From assembly GCA_016709005.1 (NCBI GenBank), contig JADJEU010000012.1, forward strand, positions 1 through 64,000: a DNA stretch of 64,000 nucleotides, read 5' to 3'. Numbering within the stretch: the stretch's first letter is position 1; each line of letters opens with the position of its first letter. The translations under genes were made by a program, and so were the position numbers. The notes beneath the pieces are model-generated. The model did no database searches. It worked only from the letters and a program-made list of their open reading frames with translations, and was not told the DNA's origin. The stretch is from Crocinitomicaceae bacterium. GTDB lineage: Bacteria; Bacteroidota; Bacteroidia; Flavobacteriales_D; Crocinitomicaceae. This document shows, in pieces, positions 15,202-24,608 of this stretch.

Positions 15202-15861
15202 TTATTTTGTTGTCAACGTCCCAGCTGGATCAGATTCTTGTCCAAACCAAACACAGGCATAGCCTTTATAGATTCCAATACCAACAGCATTCCACCCGCG
15301 ATCTTCCCAGTTTTCTTTGTTGAGAATAACGTTGTTGTGACCGGGACTTTTTTTCCAGGATTGAAGGGCATATTCTGCGGTCATGACAAAAGAAGAATAT
15401 TGCGGGTCAGAACTTCCACATGCAATTTCATAACCATATCCGGTATAACTTGTCATTTCAGCAGGTTTCTCCCAAATGCATTCTGCTTGTTTATGATCTG
15501 GAGTATAACAGCAAGCACTCCAGGCTCCTTTGTCAGACCAACTGTGCGCATTGCAGCCATCACCTAAATCTGGTTTATTCAAATATAGATCTAAACAATG
15601 TTGCTGCGCAACATAAGTGAGTGATTTTGAAAGCGGAATAGAAGCTAAACTATTTTGTTCACGGTATTCCATGATCAATTGGTAAAGTTTTAATTCTTCA
15701 GTGGTAGCTTTAATGTTGTCTGCTCCTGTTTGTGGATTATCAGAAGTATTAGCTGTATCTCCTGCATTGACGGTGTGAGTAGAATCGACTTGCTCTAATT
15801 CAAAAGCTGTTCCGCACGATAAAAAGGCTAATATGAGAACTGAAAAAATTGCTCGTGTCAT
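15202..15861 (-). CDS. CAP-domain lipoprotein
   Basis: A secreted protein of 219 residues with a CAP (CRISP/antigen 5/PR-1) domain. The start has a lipobox (ILAFLSCG, cysteine 16). A low-complexity linker (about 25-50) precedes the CAP domain: LYQLIMEYREQNSLASIPLS, the His of AHSWSD, and SWKKSPGHNNVIL, the conserved second-His motif. CYTPDHKQAECIWEK lies between. CAP proteins bind lipids or act on surface polymers; the bacterial role is unclear. It follows the YARHG gene in the same direction, with a 36-base gap. Confidence 0.85.
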   Translation of the reverse strand: MTRAIFSVLILAFLSCGTAFELEQVDSTHTVNAGDTANTSDNPQTGADNIKATTEELKLYQLIMEYREQNSLASIPLSKSLTYVAQQHCLDLYLNKPDLGDGCNAHSWSDKGAWSACCYTPDHKQAECIWEKPAEMTSYTGYGYEIACGSSDPQYSSFVMTAEYALQSWKKSPGHNNVILNKENWEDRGWNAVGIGIYKGYACVWFGQESDPAGTLTTK

Positions 15862-15897
15862 AAGTTGTGTTTTATATAGTACAATTCTAAAAATAAT

Positions 15898-16998
15898 TTA
15901 TTCTGAAAATTTTTCGATCCAGGTTTTTTCTTGTTCAGTTAAGAGCTCAGGTAAAGCTTCATAATTTTGATTTGGAATATACCAGTTCATGCGCGTATAG
16001 TATGCCTGAAGTTCAGCGTTCTTGAAGATATAACCTCTTCGTGCAAATGGCAGATTGCGAAGAATTTTTTTAGCCATTTCATCTACAGGTTGACCAATAA
16101 ACTGAGTGTCGTCAAGTTCAAAAGGTAAATCACAGTACGCAGGATTAAAATTTTCACATCCTCCAAAGAAATTCCATGCGTAAATAGAAAGTTCATCCTT
16201 GGGTTTGAAATTGGATTGTTGGAAGATGAGTTGTCCGTTTTGTGTTATTACTTCTAAGGCTGAAATTCCATTTTGATCAAGGCGGGAATCTAACATAGAT
16301 TTTATTTTTCCCTGTCCCAAATGAACCCATGACAATTTATTGTCAAAAAAAGTTTTTGGAATGTAGTATTGTTGAAAATCACCCAAATCAAGAATGAGTG
16401 TAAAATCATCAATCTGATTATTGGCCCAGCGCGCAGCCGCAGTCAGCACATAGGTGAAATTATATTTTAAATCAACTGAGCCGGAAAGTTTCAATAAATA
16501 ACTATGATCAATGGTAGTTATTCCTTTTTTGAAAAGTGGTTCGAAGTAGTACACATATTTGAAATCAACATTATTAATATCAGAGATGTTATTGATTTCT
16601 GAATCCGAAACAGTATTGAATTTTTGATTTTGATAATATAAACTATCATGAACTATGGCCACATTGGTAGCAATCATCTCACCATTTACCTTGGCAGAAA
16701 AATCATAGATATAGGGATGCTTACCGTTGCGGGGTGTTCCATCTACATCACCTGAAGGTGAAACGGCTTCAAATCCGGTGAGTACTTTTTTATCGGCTCC
16801 AGGATTGAAAAATTCATAATGCACATGAATTCTCAGATACTCTGAATTCACCCGTTCAATCAACAGTATTTCTTTTTTGACGGATATTTTTGATTCTGTT
16901 ATTGGAATAAGCTGATTGCCGTTTGCATAAAAAGCACCGTCATTGGTAAATGCTGTTGTTGCAAGAAAGACTAGAAGGTTGATTAAAATAAATTTCAT
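15898..16998 (-). CDS. Secreted protein with YARHG domain
   Basis: A 366-residue exported protein. It has a signal peptide (1-18), a large beta-rich N-terminal region (about 20-280) that resembles DUF4424-like domains (ILLIERVNSEYLRIHVHYEF, FFNPGADKKVLTGFEAVSP), and a C-terminal YARHG domain (about 310-366: ILRNLPFARRGYIFKNAEL, YYTRMNWYIPN, LTEQEKTWIEKF). YARHG is a short extracellular domain thought to bind peptidoglycan. The gene lies 10 bases past the rlmF stop in the same direction, probably in one transcript. No enzymatic motif is seen. Confidence 0.8.
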   Translation of the reverse strand: MKFILINLLVFLATTAFTNDGAFYANGNQLIPITESKISVKKEILLIERVNSEYLRIHVHYEFFNPGADKKVLTGFEAVSPSGDVDGTPRNGKHPYIYDFSAKVNGEMIATNVAIVHDSLYYQNQKFNTVSDSEINNISDINNVDFKYVYYFEPLFKKGITTIDHSYLLKLSGSVDLKYNFTYVLTAAARWANNQIDDFTLILDLGDFQQYYIPKTFFDNKLSWVHLGQGKIKSMLDSRLDQNGISALEVITQNGQLIFQQSNFKPKDELSIYAWNFFGGCENFNPAYCDLPFELDDTQFIGQPVDEMAKKILRNLPFARRGYIFKNAELQAYYTRMNWYIPNQNYEALPELLTEQEKTWIEKFSE

Positions 16999-17008
16999 AA
17001 ACCTAATA

Positions 17009-17974
17009 TTATTTGAAGCGATTTTTTACCCAATTCTGTTGTTTTTCCAGACTTAAAAAAGTCCAGGCTACAACGCGACTTGTTTTGTTTCCTTGCGCCA
17101 TGGGTAAGGTTTTAACTTCAACCGCTTCAACGCGCTTTAAGATAGTGTAGATCGCTTTGAGATTACTTTGTTTGGAGACCGTCGTCGAAAACCATAAACA
17201 AGATTCTGCAAATTGTTTGCTCTGAAAAATCATGTCTTTGACAAAACGTAGTTCACCGCCTTCACACCACAATTCATTATTTTGTCCGCCAAAATTTAGG
17301 ATCGGTTTGCTGACTTTTATTCCTTTCAGATTTTTTACTTTTCGCAGCGATGCTTCTTGCGATTCTTCCAAGGATGCGTGGAACGGGGGATTGCAAATAG
17401 TCAAATCAAACACTTCTTCTTTTTGAAACATGCCGTAAAAAATATTTCGCGGATTGGATTGAAAACGCAATTCAATATTTCCACGCAGCGATTTGTTGTT
17501 GGCAATAATTCTTCCGGCAGATTCCAGGGCTATTTTATCAATATCACTTGCTACAAATGACCAACCATATTCAATGGTTCCGACTATTGGAAAAATGCAA
17601 CTGGCTCCTGTGCCAATATCCAATACCTTAATTTGTTTTCCAGTTGGAACTTTGCCGTTATTTACAGATCCAAGTAATTCAGAAGCATGATGCACATAAT
17701 CTGCACGGCCCGGAATTGGTGGGCACAAATAATTTTGTGGAATATCCCAATAGTCAATTCCGTAATGCAATTTAAGTAGAGCTTTGTTCAATGCCTTAAC
17801 TGCAGCCGGATCTGAAAAATCAATGGACTCATCTCCGAATTTATTTTTTGCAACAAAGGCACCAAGTTCGGATGATGCACCAATCAGCGCTTTGAAATTA
17901 TATCGTTCACGGTGTTTATTCCGCGAATGAAGCTCAAGTTTTATTTCTGGATGTATTTTTTTTTCTACTGCCAT
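17009..17974 (-). CDS. rlmF: 23S rRNA (adenine(1618)-N6)-methyltransferase RlmF
   Basis: Methylates the N6 of A1618 of 23S rRNA (E. coli numbering) using SAM. The 321-residue protein begins with the family's typical HSRNKHRERYNFKAL, has a SAM-binding strand VLDIGTGASCIFPI and the catalytic N6-adenine motif NPPF (in ICNPPFHASLEE). LPMAQGNKTSRVVAWTF near the end is also typical of RlmF. Length is normal. It is followed closely by the YARHG and CAP genes, which are functionally unrelated. Confidence 0.93.
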   Translation of the reverse strand: MAVEKKIHPEIKLELHSRNKHRERYNFKALIGASSELGAFVAKNKFGDESIDFSDPAAVKALNKALLKLHYGIDYWDIPQNYLCPPIPGRADYVHHASELLGSVNNGKVPTGKQIKVLDIGTGASCIFPIVGTIEYGWSFVASDIDKIALESAGRIIANNKSLRGNIELRFQSNPRNIFYGMFQKEEVFDLTICNPPFHASLEESQEASLRKVKNLKGIKVSKPILNFGGQNNELWCEGGELRFVKDMIFQSKQFAESCLWFSTTVSKQSNLKAIYTILKRVEAVEVKTLPMAQGNKTSRVVAWTFLSLEKQQNWVKNRFK

Positions 17975-18001
17975 TTCATCTAAGTATAAATTGATTGGTA
18001 A

Positions 18002-19279
18002 TTAGTTACCAAATCGCATAATCATTTCTTTTGTTAGTTCTTCTCTGTGCATTGGATGAGCAATCTGAATAAGTGCTTCGGCACGTTGCTTTAAATTTTT
18101 TCCAAAGAGATTGGCAACACCAAATTCAGTCACCACATAATGCATGTGCGCACGTGTGGTTACAACTCCGGCTCCTGGTTTTAAGAACGGAACAATTTTG
18201 GAAACGCCTTTTTTGGAAACTGAATTTAATGCAATGATTGGTTTGCCTCCTTCTGAAAGAGCTGCTCCGCGCATGAAATCCATCTGACCTCCAACGCCTG
18301 AATAATGATAGGTGCCAATAGAATCAGCACAAACTTGTCCGGTTAAATCAAGTTCAATGGCAGAGTTAATTGCAACTGTTTTTGGATTTGATCGAATCAC
18401 ATGCGGATCATTGACATATGCAATCTCTAAAAAGCGAACGTCTGGATTATCATCTACAAAATCGTAAAGTTTTTTTGTTCCTGCAACAAATCCTGTTACA
18501 ATTTCACCGGGATGTTTTTTCTTGTAAGCATTGGTAATAATTCCTTTTTCAACCAGTGGAATAATTCCATCTGAAAACATTTCGGTGTGAATTCCCAAAT
18601 CTTTGTGGTTTGTTAAACAAGATAGAACCGCATCTGGAATAGCGCCAATTCCCATTTGCAGGCAAGAGCGGTCTTCAATTAATTCAGCGCAGAATTTTCC
18701 AATTTGAATGGATTCTTCAGTAATCTCTTTGGAATAAAAAACTTCAGGTAATGCTTCATCAACTTCAACAAGTGCATGAATGTCTTTGATGTGAATGATT
18801 CCATCACCGTGTGTGCGTGGCATTTGTTTGTTGACTTGCGCAATGATGTATTTCGCATGTTTCACAGCAGCGCGGGCAATGTCAATTGATGTGCCCAGTG
18901 AACAATATCCATGTTTGTCTGGTGGCGAAACATGAATCAACGCGACATCAATCGGCAATATATTTCGTTCAAACAATAGATGAATCTCACTTAAAAAAAC
19001 AGGAACATATTCACCCGAAGAACTATTAACGATTTCGCGCACATTATCCGAAACGAAAAGCGAGTTCATAAAAAAACTCTTTCCAAATTCAGCCGGCTCA
19101 AAAATGTCTTTTCCAAGCGTGGTGATGCTAACTAATTCTACGTTTTTAAGTTCACCTGTTCGTTTAAAAAGAGCTCTAAGTAAGTGAGCGGGTGTAGCAG
19201 CACTGCCCTGAACAAAAATCCGGTTTCCGCTTTGAATCTTGCTGATTGCTTCCTCAGCTGTTTTATAAATTGGATCCAT
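18002..19279 (-). CDS. Acetyl-CoA hydrolase/transferase family CoA-transferase
   Basis: A 425-residue family I CoA-transferase of the acetyl-CoA hydrolase/4-hydroxybutyrate CoA-transferase type. It shows GNRIFVQGSAATP near the N-terminus, HVSPPDKHGYCSLG in the middle, and GIHTEMFSDG, whose E233 aligns with the catalytic glutamate that forms the glutamyl-CoA intermediate in relatives. It moves CoA between acyl groups such as acetate or hydroxybutyrate; the substrate cannot be fixed from sequence. It lies five bases past the P-type ATPase stop, so the two are probably co-transcribed. The 3-hydroxybutyryl-CoA dehydrogenase at 48 kb may share its metabolism, but it is far away. Confidence 0.9.
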   Translation of the reverse strand: MDPIYKTAEEAISKIQSGNRIFVQGSAATPAHLLRALFKRTGELKNVELVSITTLGKDIFEPAEFGKSFFMNSLFVSDNVREIVNSSSGEYVPVFLSEIHLLFERNILPIDVALIHVSPPDKHGYCSLGTSIDIARAAVKHAKYIIAQVNKQMPRTHGDGIIHIKDIHALVEVDEALPEVFYSKEITEESIQIGKFCAELIEDRSCLQMGIGAIPDAVLSCLTNHKDLGIHTEMFSDGIIPLVEKGIITNAYKKKHPGEIVTGFVAGTKKLYDFVDDNPDVRFLEIAYVNDPHVIRSNPKTVAINSAIELDLTGQVCADSIGTYHYSGVGGQMDFMRGAALSEGGKPIIALNSVSKKGVSKIVPFLKPGAGVVTTRAHMHYVVTEFGVANLFGKNLKQRAEALIQIAHPMHREELTKEMIMRFGN

Positions 19280-19284
19280 TGAAT

Positions 19285-21774
19285 TTAGTTTTTGGAAATT
19301 GAAATTGATGTTTCAAGTCGCCTTTTATTGCGTATAAATTTAATCAATTCCAAAATGAATAGAAGAGAGGCAGCACCGATTCCAGCAGGAATAAAATGAT
19401 AGAATCCTGGATATTCAAAACTGAAGAGTTCTAATAGGGCTGGAATCGTTATGGTAAGTAATAAGATTGCTACAGCGCCCGTTAAAATGAGCATCGCTGC
19501 ACGGTTTTTTTCTTTCAGAATACCAATAAAACTTCTGGTAGTTGAAAGATTCGTCAAAATCAAAACAATGTTTCCAATGATGAGCGAAGAGAAAGCAATG
19601 GCTCTGACTTCTCCTTCTGTATGGCCTTCCCTTATTGATAATAGATAAACTGCAATGACCATTGTCAATAATAAAATTCCCTGAAAGAGACTGCCTGAGA
19701 TTTGTTTCATTCCAAAAAATTTGTGATCGGGATTTCTTGGTTTGCGTTGCATGATGCCTTTTTCTTCTTGCTCAGATTCAAAAGCAATTGAGCATACTGG
19801 ATCAATAATCAATTCCATAAATACAATGTGAAGCGGCAACAACAGGAGTGGGAGTGATGGTATGAATCCAGGCATTAAAGTCAGTCCAATAATCGGAATG
19901 TGAATTGCCAGAATGTAGGACATGGCTTTTTGCAAATTGTCAAATATTTTTCTGCCTGATCGAATGGCTGAAACAATGGAAGCAAAATTATCATCCAACA
20001 AAACCAATGAAGAAGCTTCACGCGCAACGTCTGTTCCTTTATTGCCCATTGCAACGCCAATATCTGCTGCCTTTAAAGCAGGTGCATCGTTGACGCCATC
20101 ACCCGTCATGGCTACAATTTCACCGTTGAGTTTGAGTGCTTTTACAATTCTTAATTTTTGATCAGGAACCACACGTGCAAAAACATCAATTTCTTCAATG
20201 CGCGTTTTTAATTCGTCATCGCTGAGTGATTTTAGTTCTTCACCCGTCATCACTTTTGCAGATTCTTTAAAGCCCGCCTGGATGGCAATACTTTTAGCCG
20301 TTGCCGGATAATCTCCGGTAATCATGATCACTTTAATTCCGGCTTCATAACATTCCTGAATGGCTTTCGGAACTTCAGGTCGGATGGGGTCTTCGAGCGC
20401 AAGAAATCCTAAAAAAGTAAATTCAATATCATCCTGACGCTCTGGTAGATTTTCTTTATTCCATTGACCGCTTGCAACGCCTAAAACACGATACCCTTTT
20501 TCTGCAAGTGCCTTAATCGTGTCGTTGTGTTTTGCAAGAATAGAAGCATCCACTTTACAAAGTTTCAGAATAGTTTCAGGGGCACCTTTACAGCCAATGA
20601 TCATTTTAGTTTCACCAACTTTTTTTACAATGCGTGTCATTGCCAAAAGTTCTTTACTTAGTGGAAATTCCTTGACAAGTTCAGTTGTTGTTTGGGCAGA
20701 TTCTAGCGCGTTTATGGCTTGTTCCATGGGGTCAATAGCATCAGTTGGTGAGGCTATTTGCGCATGAAGAATGAGTGATTCAAGTTGATCTTTGTGCTGA
20801 TTGAATTCTGATTTTTTAAAAATGGTTTCGCCGTTGTATAATGCAACAACTTGCATTTTATTTTGCGTGATGGTTCCGGTTTTATCACTGCATAAAACGG
20901 TTGCAGATCCTAACGATTCAATAGCTGATGGTTTGCGTGTAAGCACCTTGTTCTTTGATAATCTCCATGCACCAAGCGCTAAAAACACCGTTAACACAAC
21001 TGGGAATTCTTCAGGCAGAATAGCCATTGCTGCAGCAAGACCATTCAGAACAGACTGGATAAAATTTCCACGTGTAAGATAAAATGCAAAGACAATTCCG
21101 ACACAAATCAAAACTCCGACAATCGCAATACGTCGAATAAAAACCTTCATCTCTTTTTGAAGTCGTGTCTGATCTTCTTCAACACTTTTCAGAGAAACGG
21201 CAATCATTCCAAGTTGCGCATGGACCCCCGTGGTTAATACTTTTGCAAAACCTGATCCTTGTACAATTAAAGTTCCGCTGAAGATTTTGTTTTCGGTTTC
21301 GGCATCTTTTAAAACAGGCATCGACTCACCTGTTAGCATGGCTTCATCGATCGTCAGGTTTACGCTTTCAAGTACTAGCGCATCAGCAGGAACACGATCA
21401 CCTTCATTTAAAATCAGAATATCATCAGGTACTACTTCTCGTCCTGGAATACGAATTTGATTTCCATCGCGCACAACTAATACCCGTGGTGATGAAAGTT
21501 TTTTGAGTGCATCCAGCGCTTTTTCTGTTTTGCGATGTTGCAGAAAAGTAATTGAGATAATGATGAAAATGGTCGACAAAAGAATCACACCTTCATTGTA
21601 ATCGCCAAGAATAATGTAAAGTGTTCCGCATGATATCAGCAAAATGAACATAGGCTCTTTTACAACCTCAAATGCAATTTGCCAAAGATTCTTAGGACCT
21701 GCAGACGGAAGTTCGTTGTATCCATGCTCGCTGAGTTTTGCTTTGGCTTCGGCGCTTTTCAGACCTTGATGCAT
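19285..21774 (-). CDS. P-type cation-translocating ATPase (P2-type)
   Basis: An 829-residue ion pump of the P-II (Ca2+/H+-like) class with a full set of motifs: TGES in the actuator domain, phosphorylation site CSDKTGTITQNKM, KGAPE nucleotide-binding motif, TGDYPAT and GDGVNDAP hinge. Helix M4 carries AILPEEFPV; P-E-x-x-P is the ion-site signature, but the usual calcium-pump version is PEGLP. The cation-transporter N-terminal domain starts at residue 1, and about ten membrane helices are predictable. Likely calcium or another divalent cation, but manganese or proton cannot be excluded. The C-terminus is a basic tail. Confidence 0.92.
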   Translation of the reverse strand: MHQGLKSAEAKAKLSEHGYNELPSAGPKNLWQIAFEVVKEPMFILLISCGTLYIILGDYNEGVILLSTIFIIISITFLQHRKTEKALDALKKLSSPRVLVVRDGNQIRIPGREVVPDDILILNEGDRVPADALVLESVNLTIDEAMLTGESMPVLKDAETENKIFSGTLIVQGSGFAKVLTTGVHAQLGMIAVSLKSVEEDQTRLQKEMKVFIRRIAIVGVLICVGIVFAFYLTRGNFIQSVLNGLAAAMAILPEEFPVVLTVFLALGAWRLSKNKVLTRKPSAIESLGSATVLCSDKTGTITQNKMQVVALYNGETIFKKSEFNQHKDQLESLILHAQIASPTDAIDPMEQAINALESAQTTTELVKEFPLSKELLAMTRIVKKVGETKMIIGCKGAPETILKLCKVDASILAKHNDTIKALAEKGYRVLGVASGQWNKENLPERQDDIEFTFLGFLALEDPIRPEVPKAIQECYEAGIKVIMITGDYPATAKSIAIQAGFKESAKVMTGEELKSLSDDELKTRIEEIDVFARVVPDQKLRIVKALKLNGEIVAMTGDGVNDAPALKAADIGVAMGNKGTDVAREASSLVLLDDNFASIVSAIRSGRKIFDNLQKAMSYILAIHIPIIGLTLMPGFIPSLPLLLLPLHIVFMELIIDPVCSIAFESEQEEKGIMQRKPRNPDHKFFGMKQISGSLFQGILLLTMVIAVYLLSIREGHTEGEVRAIAFSSLIIGNIVLILTNLSTTRSFIGILKEKNRAAMLILTGAVAILLLTITIPALLELFSFEYPGFYHFIPAGIGAASLLFILELIKFIRNKRRLETSISISKN

Positions 21775-21807
21775 GGTTTTTGATTTAGTTCCTCTAAGTT
21801 AGTGAAC

Positions 21808-22209
21808 CTATTGGATTGGTTGTGCAAATGCAATAATATGTCCGTCTTCATCTGCAAGATAACAAACACGATGTCCCCAATCCATTGCAGATGGTGCCGC
21901 AATTACTTTTATTTGAAGAGCAACGGCGTGTTGAAACACAGCATCAAGATCTGAAACTGTCCAATAAATTTCACAACGCGGAATTCCATTTCCTGTTTGT
22001 GGATGTGGTACCTGATCTCCCAGAATTTTTGCAATACCCTTGTTTGGCATCAGTCCAAGTTTACTCGAATCAGATAGCGTATACTCTGTCATCCCGGGCA
22101 CGTCAAGAGTTGGTTGCATTTGCAAAAGCGCACTGTAAAATGCAGCACTTTTTGTTTGATCGGCAACGTAAAGAATAAAAAGTGAATGTGAGATTGAATT
22201 TGTCATCAT
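21808..22209 (-). CDS. VOC family (glyoxalase/bleomycin-resistance-like) protein
   Basis: A 133-residue VOC-fold protein: HSLFILYVADQTKSAAFYSA at the start, a central CEIYWTVSDLDAVFQHA, and DEDGHIIAFAQ at the end, the usual paired beta-alpha-beta-beta-beta modules. The metal-binding positions (H8, E near 80, E near 126) look only partly kept, so the activity is uncertain. It lies six bases from the cupin gene, both leftward, and the two may be co-expressed. A second ATG one codon later is an equally good start. Confidence 0.85.
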   Translation of the reverse strand: MMTNSISHSLFILYVADQTKSAAFYSALLQMQPTLDVPGMTEYTLSDSSKLGLMPNKGIAKILGDQVPHPQTGNGIPRCEIYWTVSDLDAVFQHAVALQIKVIAAPSAMDWGHRVCYLADEDGHIIAFAQPIQ

Positions 22210-22215
22210 TAAAAG

Positions 22216-22545
22216 TTAATCGACAATAAAAACAACAGCGCCGTTTTTTGATTTGGCTTTGTGCGCGCGTGAGTCATCGCCCACCATATAAACCATACCA
22301 GCGTGCAATGAATGAATACTGCCACCTTTATGTTCAACAATGAGTTGTCCTTCCAAAATAAAAATGACATGTCCTTTATCACACCAATGATCGGCTACAT
22401 ATTCTGGAGAATATTCAACCCTGCGCACAGTTACATTTCCAAATGTCTTGATCTTTGTAGAAGTGAATCCACGCATACCCACAGCCTTTTCATTTGGAAC
22501 GGCATTCCAGTCAAATGATACAGGAAGGAATTTATCGAGGTTCAT
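22216..22545 (-). CDS. DHCW-motif cupin protein
   Basis: A 109-residue single-domain cupin of the group I know as DHCW motif cupin fold proteins: ADHWCDKGHVIFILEGQL carries the first cupin motif with histidines and a cysteine for metal binding, and HSLHAGMVYMVGDDSRAHKA the second. N-terminal FDWNAVPNEKAVG and the end NGAVVFIVD match that family. Such proteins are probably metal-binding isomerases or sensors with no fixed substrate. It precedes the VOC gene by six bases. Confidence 0.88.
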   Translation of the reverse strand: MNLDKFLPVSFDWNAVPNEKAVGMRGFTSTKIKTFGNVTVRRVEYSPEYVADHWCDKGHVIFILEGQLIVEHKGGSIHSLHAGMVYMVGDDSRAHKAKSKNGAVVFIVD

Positions 22546-22671
22546 TTTTAGGTCAAGTCAGTGGAAGACTGGGCAAATGTCGGAAAAATTACCTGAATTT
22601 GAGGATTTCAATTGCAAGTCTTGAATTTGATCAATCAAAACCTTTGAAAACTGCTTTAAATAAGACGATTG

Positions 22672-23348
22672 CTACATGCGTATAATTTTCCCGTCTTCCA
22701 TTTCAATGATGCGATTGGTGCGTTGAGCAAATTCACCATCATGGGTAACTATGAGCAGCGACTGATTATAGACATCAGATAACTCCTTGAAAATGTCAAA
22801 GACCAGTTCGCTGTTTTTTTTGTCAAGATTACCAGGGGTTCATCTGCCATGATGATCAGTGGATCGTTTATTAAGGCACGTGCAATTGCTACACGTTGTT
22901 TTTGACCTCCTGATAATTGATTTGGTTTTTTTTTGGCTTCGCTTTCAATGCCTAAAATTTTCAATTTTTCCATGGCCTTATGTTCCACTTCCTGATCTGA
23001 ATATTTGCCAAGTTTAATACCTGGCAACATAACATTGCGCAGTACAGAAAATTCGTTGAGCAAATAGTGGAATTGAAAAACAAATCCGATTTTTTCATTA
23101 CGCACACGTGCCAGTTCGGCTTCTTTTTTGTTACGCATTAAAACGCCGTCAATGATCAGATCGCCTTCATAATCGGTATCCATTGTTGACAAAATGTAGA
23201 GCAAAGTAGATTTTCCACAGCCTGATTTTCCAATGACAGAAATAAACTCACCTTGTTCAATTGAGAACGTAACTTCCTTCAAAACCTGAATAGTGATCGG
23301 GTCGTGGAAGGACTTATTGATATTTTTAGCTTCGAGAATTTTCATCAA
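22672..23348 (-). CDS. ABC transporter ATP-binding protein (LolD/MacB-like), frameshifted
   Basis: The ATPase of a three-gene exporter. It has Walker A GKSGCGKST, Q-loop FVFQFHYLL, signature LSGGQKQRVAIARAL and Walker B IIMADEP. As read, the frame breaks just after ADEP and stops at 22749 with a nonsense tail. Adding one base near 22834-22838 (ADEP then TGNLDKKNSELVF) gives the normal D-loop, the switch histidine in LLIVTHDGEF, and a stop at 22672, making 225 residues. The restored version fits the MacB/LolD family exactly. The start codon directly abuts the permease stop. Sequencing error or a recent loss of function; cannot tell. Confidence 0.9.
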
Positions 23349-24608
23349 TTATTTTCCCCGAATTATAATTACCGGATCAATCTTACTTGCCTTCTGCGAT
23401 GGAAAATAACCTGCAAAATAAGTTGTGACGAGTGAAAAAATTCCACCAATGATATAGAACTTAGGATTGTAACTGACAGGGTACGTTGTGATATGCGGCA
23501 GGGCTGGTGTATCAAAAGGAATCTGATCAATCAAAACAGATGCGCCAAACCCAAACAAAAGTCCTAATAGTCCTCCAAAAATTCCAATGGTTAATGCAAT
23601 AAAAATGAAAATTCGATTGACATCTTTGCCTGAAAAACCAGTGGCTTTAAGAATTGCAATCGAGTCCATTTTTTCGTAAATCATCATGTTGAGAATGTTG
23701 TAAATGCCAAATCCGGCAACGATCAAAAGTGTAACACCTACGGCGTAAGATATCAAGGTTCGCACAGAACTACCCGTGTCGAATTGCGCATTGGCTGATT
23801 GAATATCGACAGCTTCTGTGTCAAAAAGTTCACTGTATTCTTTTGCCATCTCAGGTGCCAAAGTCATATCGTGCAGCTTGATCTGAAGGTCGGTAATATA
23901 GCCTGAGCTTTCACCCAATATCTTTTGACAGGTTGTAATGGATGCATAACTCTGAACTTTGTCCAGCTCCTGAATTCCGGACTCAAATAACCCAACCACT
24001 TTTAAGGGGATCCGATCTCCACGCGGATTTGTCACTGAAATTACATCACCAATTTCAACCATCATTTTTTCAGCTCCGGCTTTGCCTAAAATAATGCTGT
24101 TAGGTATGTTTTTTAGATCTACAAAATTACCTGCAGTGACATACTCACTGAAAGCAAATAATCTGTTTTCTGCATCTACGTCTATTCCGTTAATGAGACC
24201 AGTAAGGTTTACTAATCCGACATTGTAGAAGACCTGTGCAGTCACTTTTGGCGCAACACCTAGAACGCGTCTGTCATTTTCAAGCGCGTTGATGACGGCA
24301 AAACTATTTTGAATTTCTGGCCGTTCATTTTTAGGCCTGATTGAGTTCACAAAATTGTAATGGTTGGTATATTGTGCAGAAAGATCTACAGGCTGAATAT
24401 CTGATGGCAATACTTCTTTATACAGTCTGATATGTGGTGTGCGATTAATAATCAAACTGTCAAGCAATCCATTTAAACCACCCATAAAACTGAGCAGAGC
24501 AATGAACATGGTTATTCCAAATGTTACACCAATTGCTGCAATGAGCGTTTGTTTCCACCTCGCAAAAAGAAGTGATCGTGAAACACTGGCAATCAGTTTG
24601 AAATTCAT
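23349..24608 (-). CDS. ABC transporter permease (FtsX/MacB-like)
   Basis: A 419-residue permease of the MacB/LolCE type: one membrane helix near the N-terminus (about 20-45, ending LLSFMGGLNGLLDSL), a large periplasmic domain (about 50-275, MacB_PCD), and three helices at the C-terminus within the FtsX domain (YAVGVTLLIVAGFGIYNILN; FIALTIGIFGGLLGLLFGFG; ending YFAGYFPSQKASKIDPVIII). KMDSIAILKATGFS is the conserved coupling helix. It probably acts as a mechanotransmitter for export from the periplasm. Four bases overlap the adaptor gene, and the ATPase gene follows directly. Confidence 0.92.
   Translation of the reverse strand: MNFKLIASVSRSLLFARWKQTLIAAIGVTFGITMFIALLSFMGGLNGLLDSLIINRTPHIRLYKEVLPSDIQPVDLSAQYTNHYNFVNSIRPKNERPEIQNSFAVINALENDRRVLGVAPKVTAQVFYNVGLVNLTGLINGIDVDAENRLFAFSEYVTAGNFVDLKNIPNSIILGKAGAEKMMVEIGDVISVTNPRGDRIPLKVVGLFESGIQELDKVQSYASITTCQKILGESSGYITDLQIKLHDMTLAPEMAKEYSELFDTEAVDIQSANAQFDTGSSVRTLISYAVGVTLLIVAGFGIYNILNMMIYEKMDSIAILKATGFSGKDVNRIFIFIALTIGIFGGLLGLLFGFGASVLIDQIPFDTPALPHITTYPVSYNPKFYIIGGIFSLVTTYFAGYFPSQKASKIDPVIIIRGK

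Noticed and set aside
15112..15567. 151-residue + strand reading frame
   Set aside because: Opposite the CAP-domain gene, which has clear motifs; no start or function supports it.
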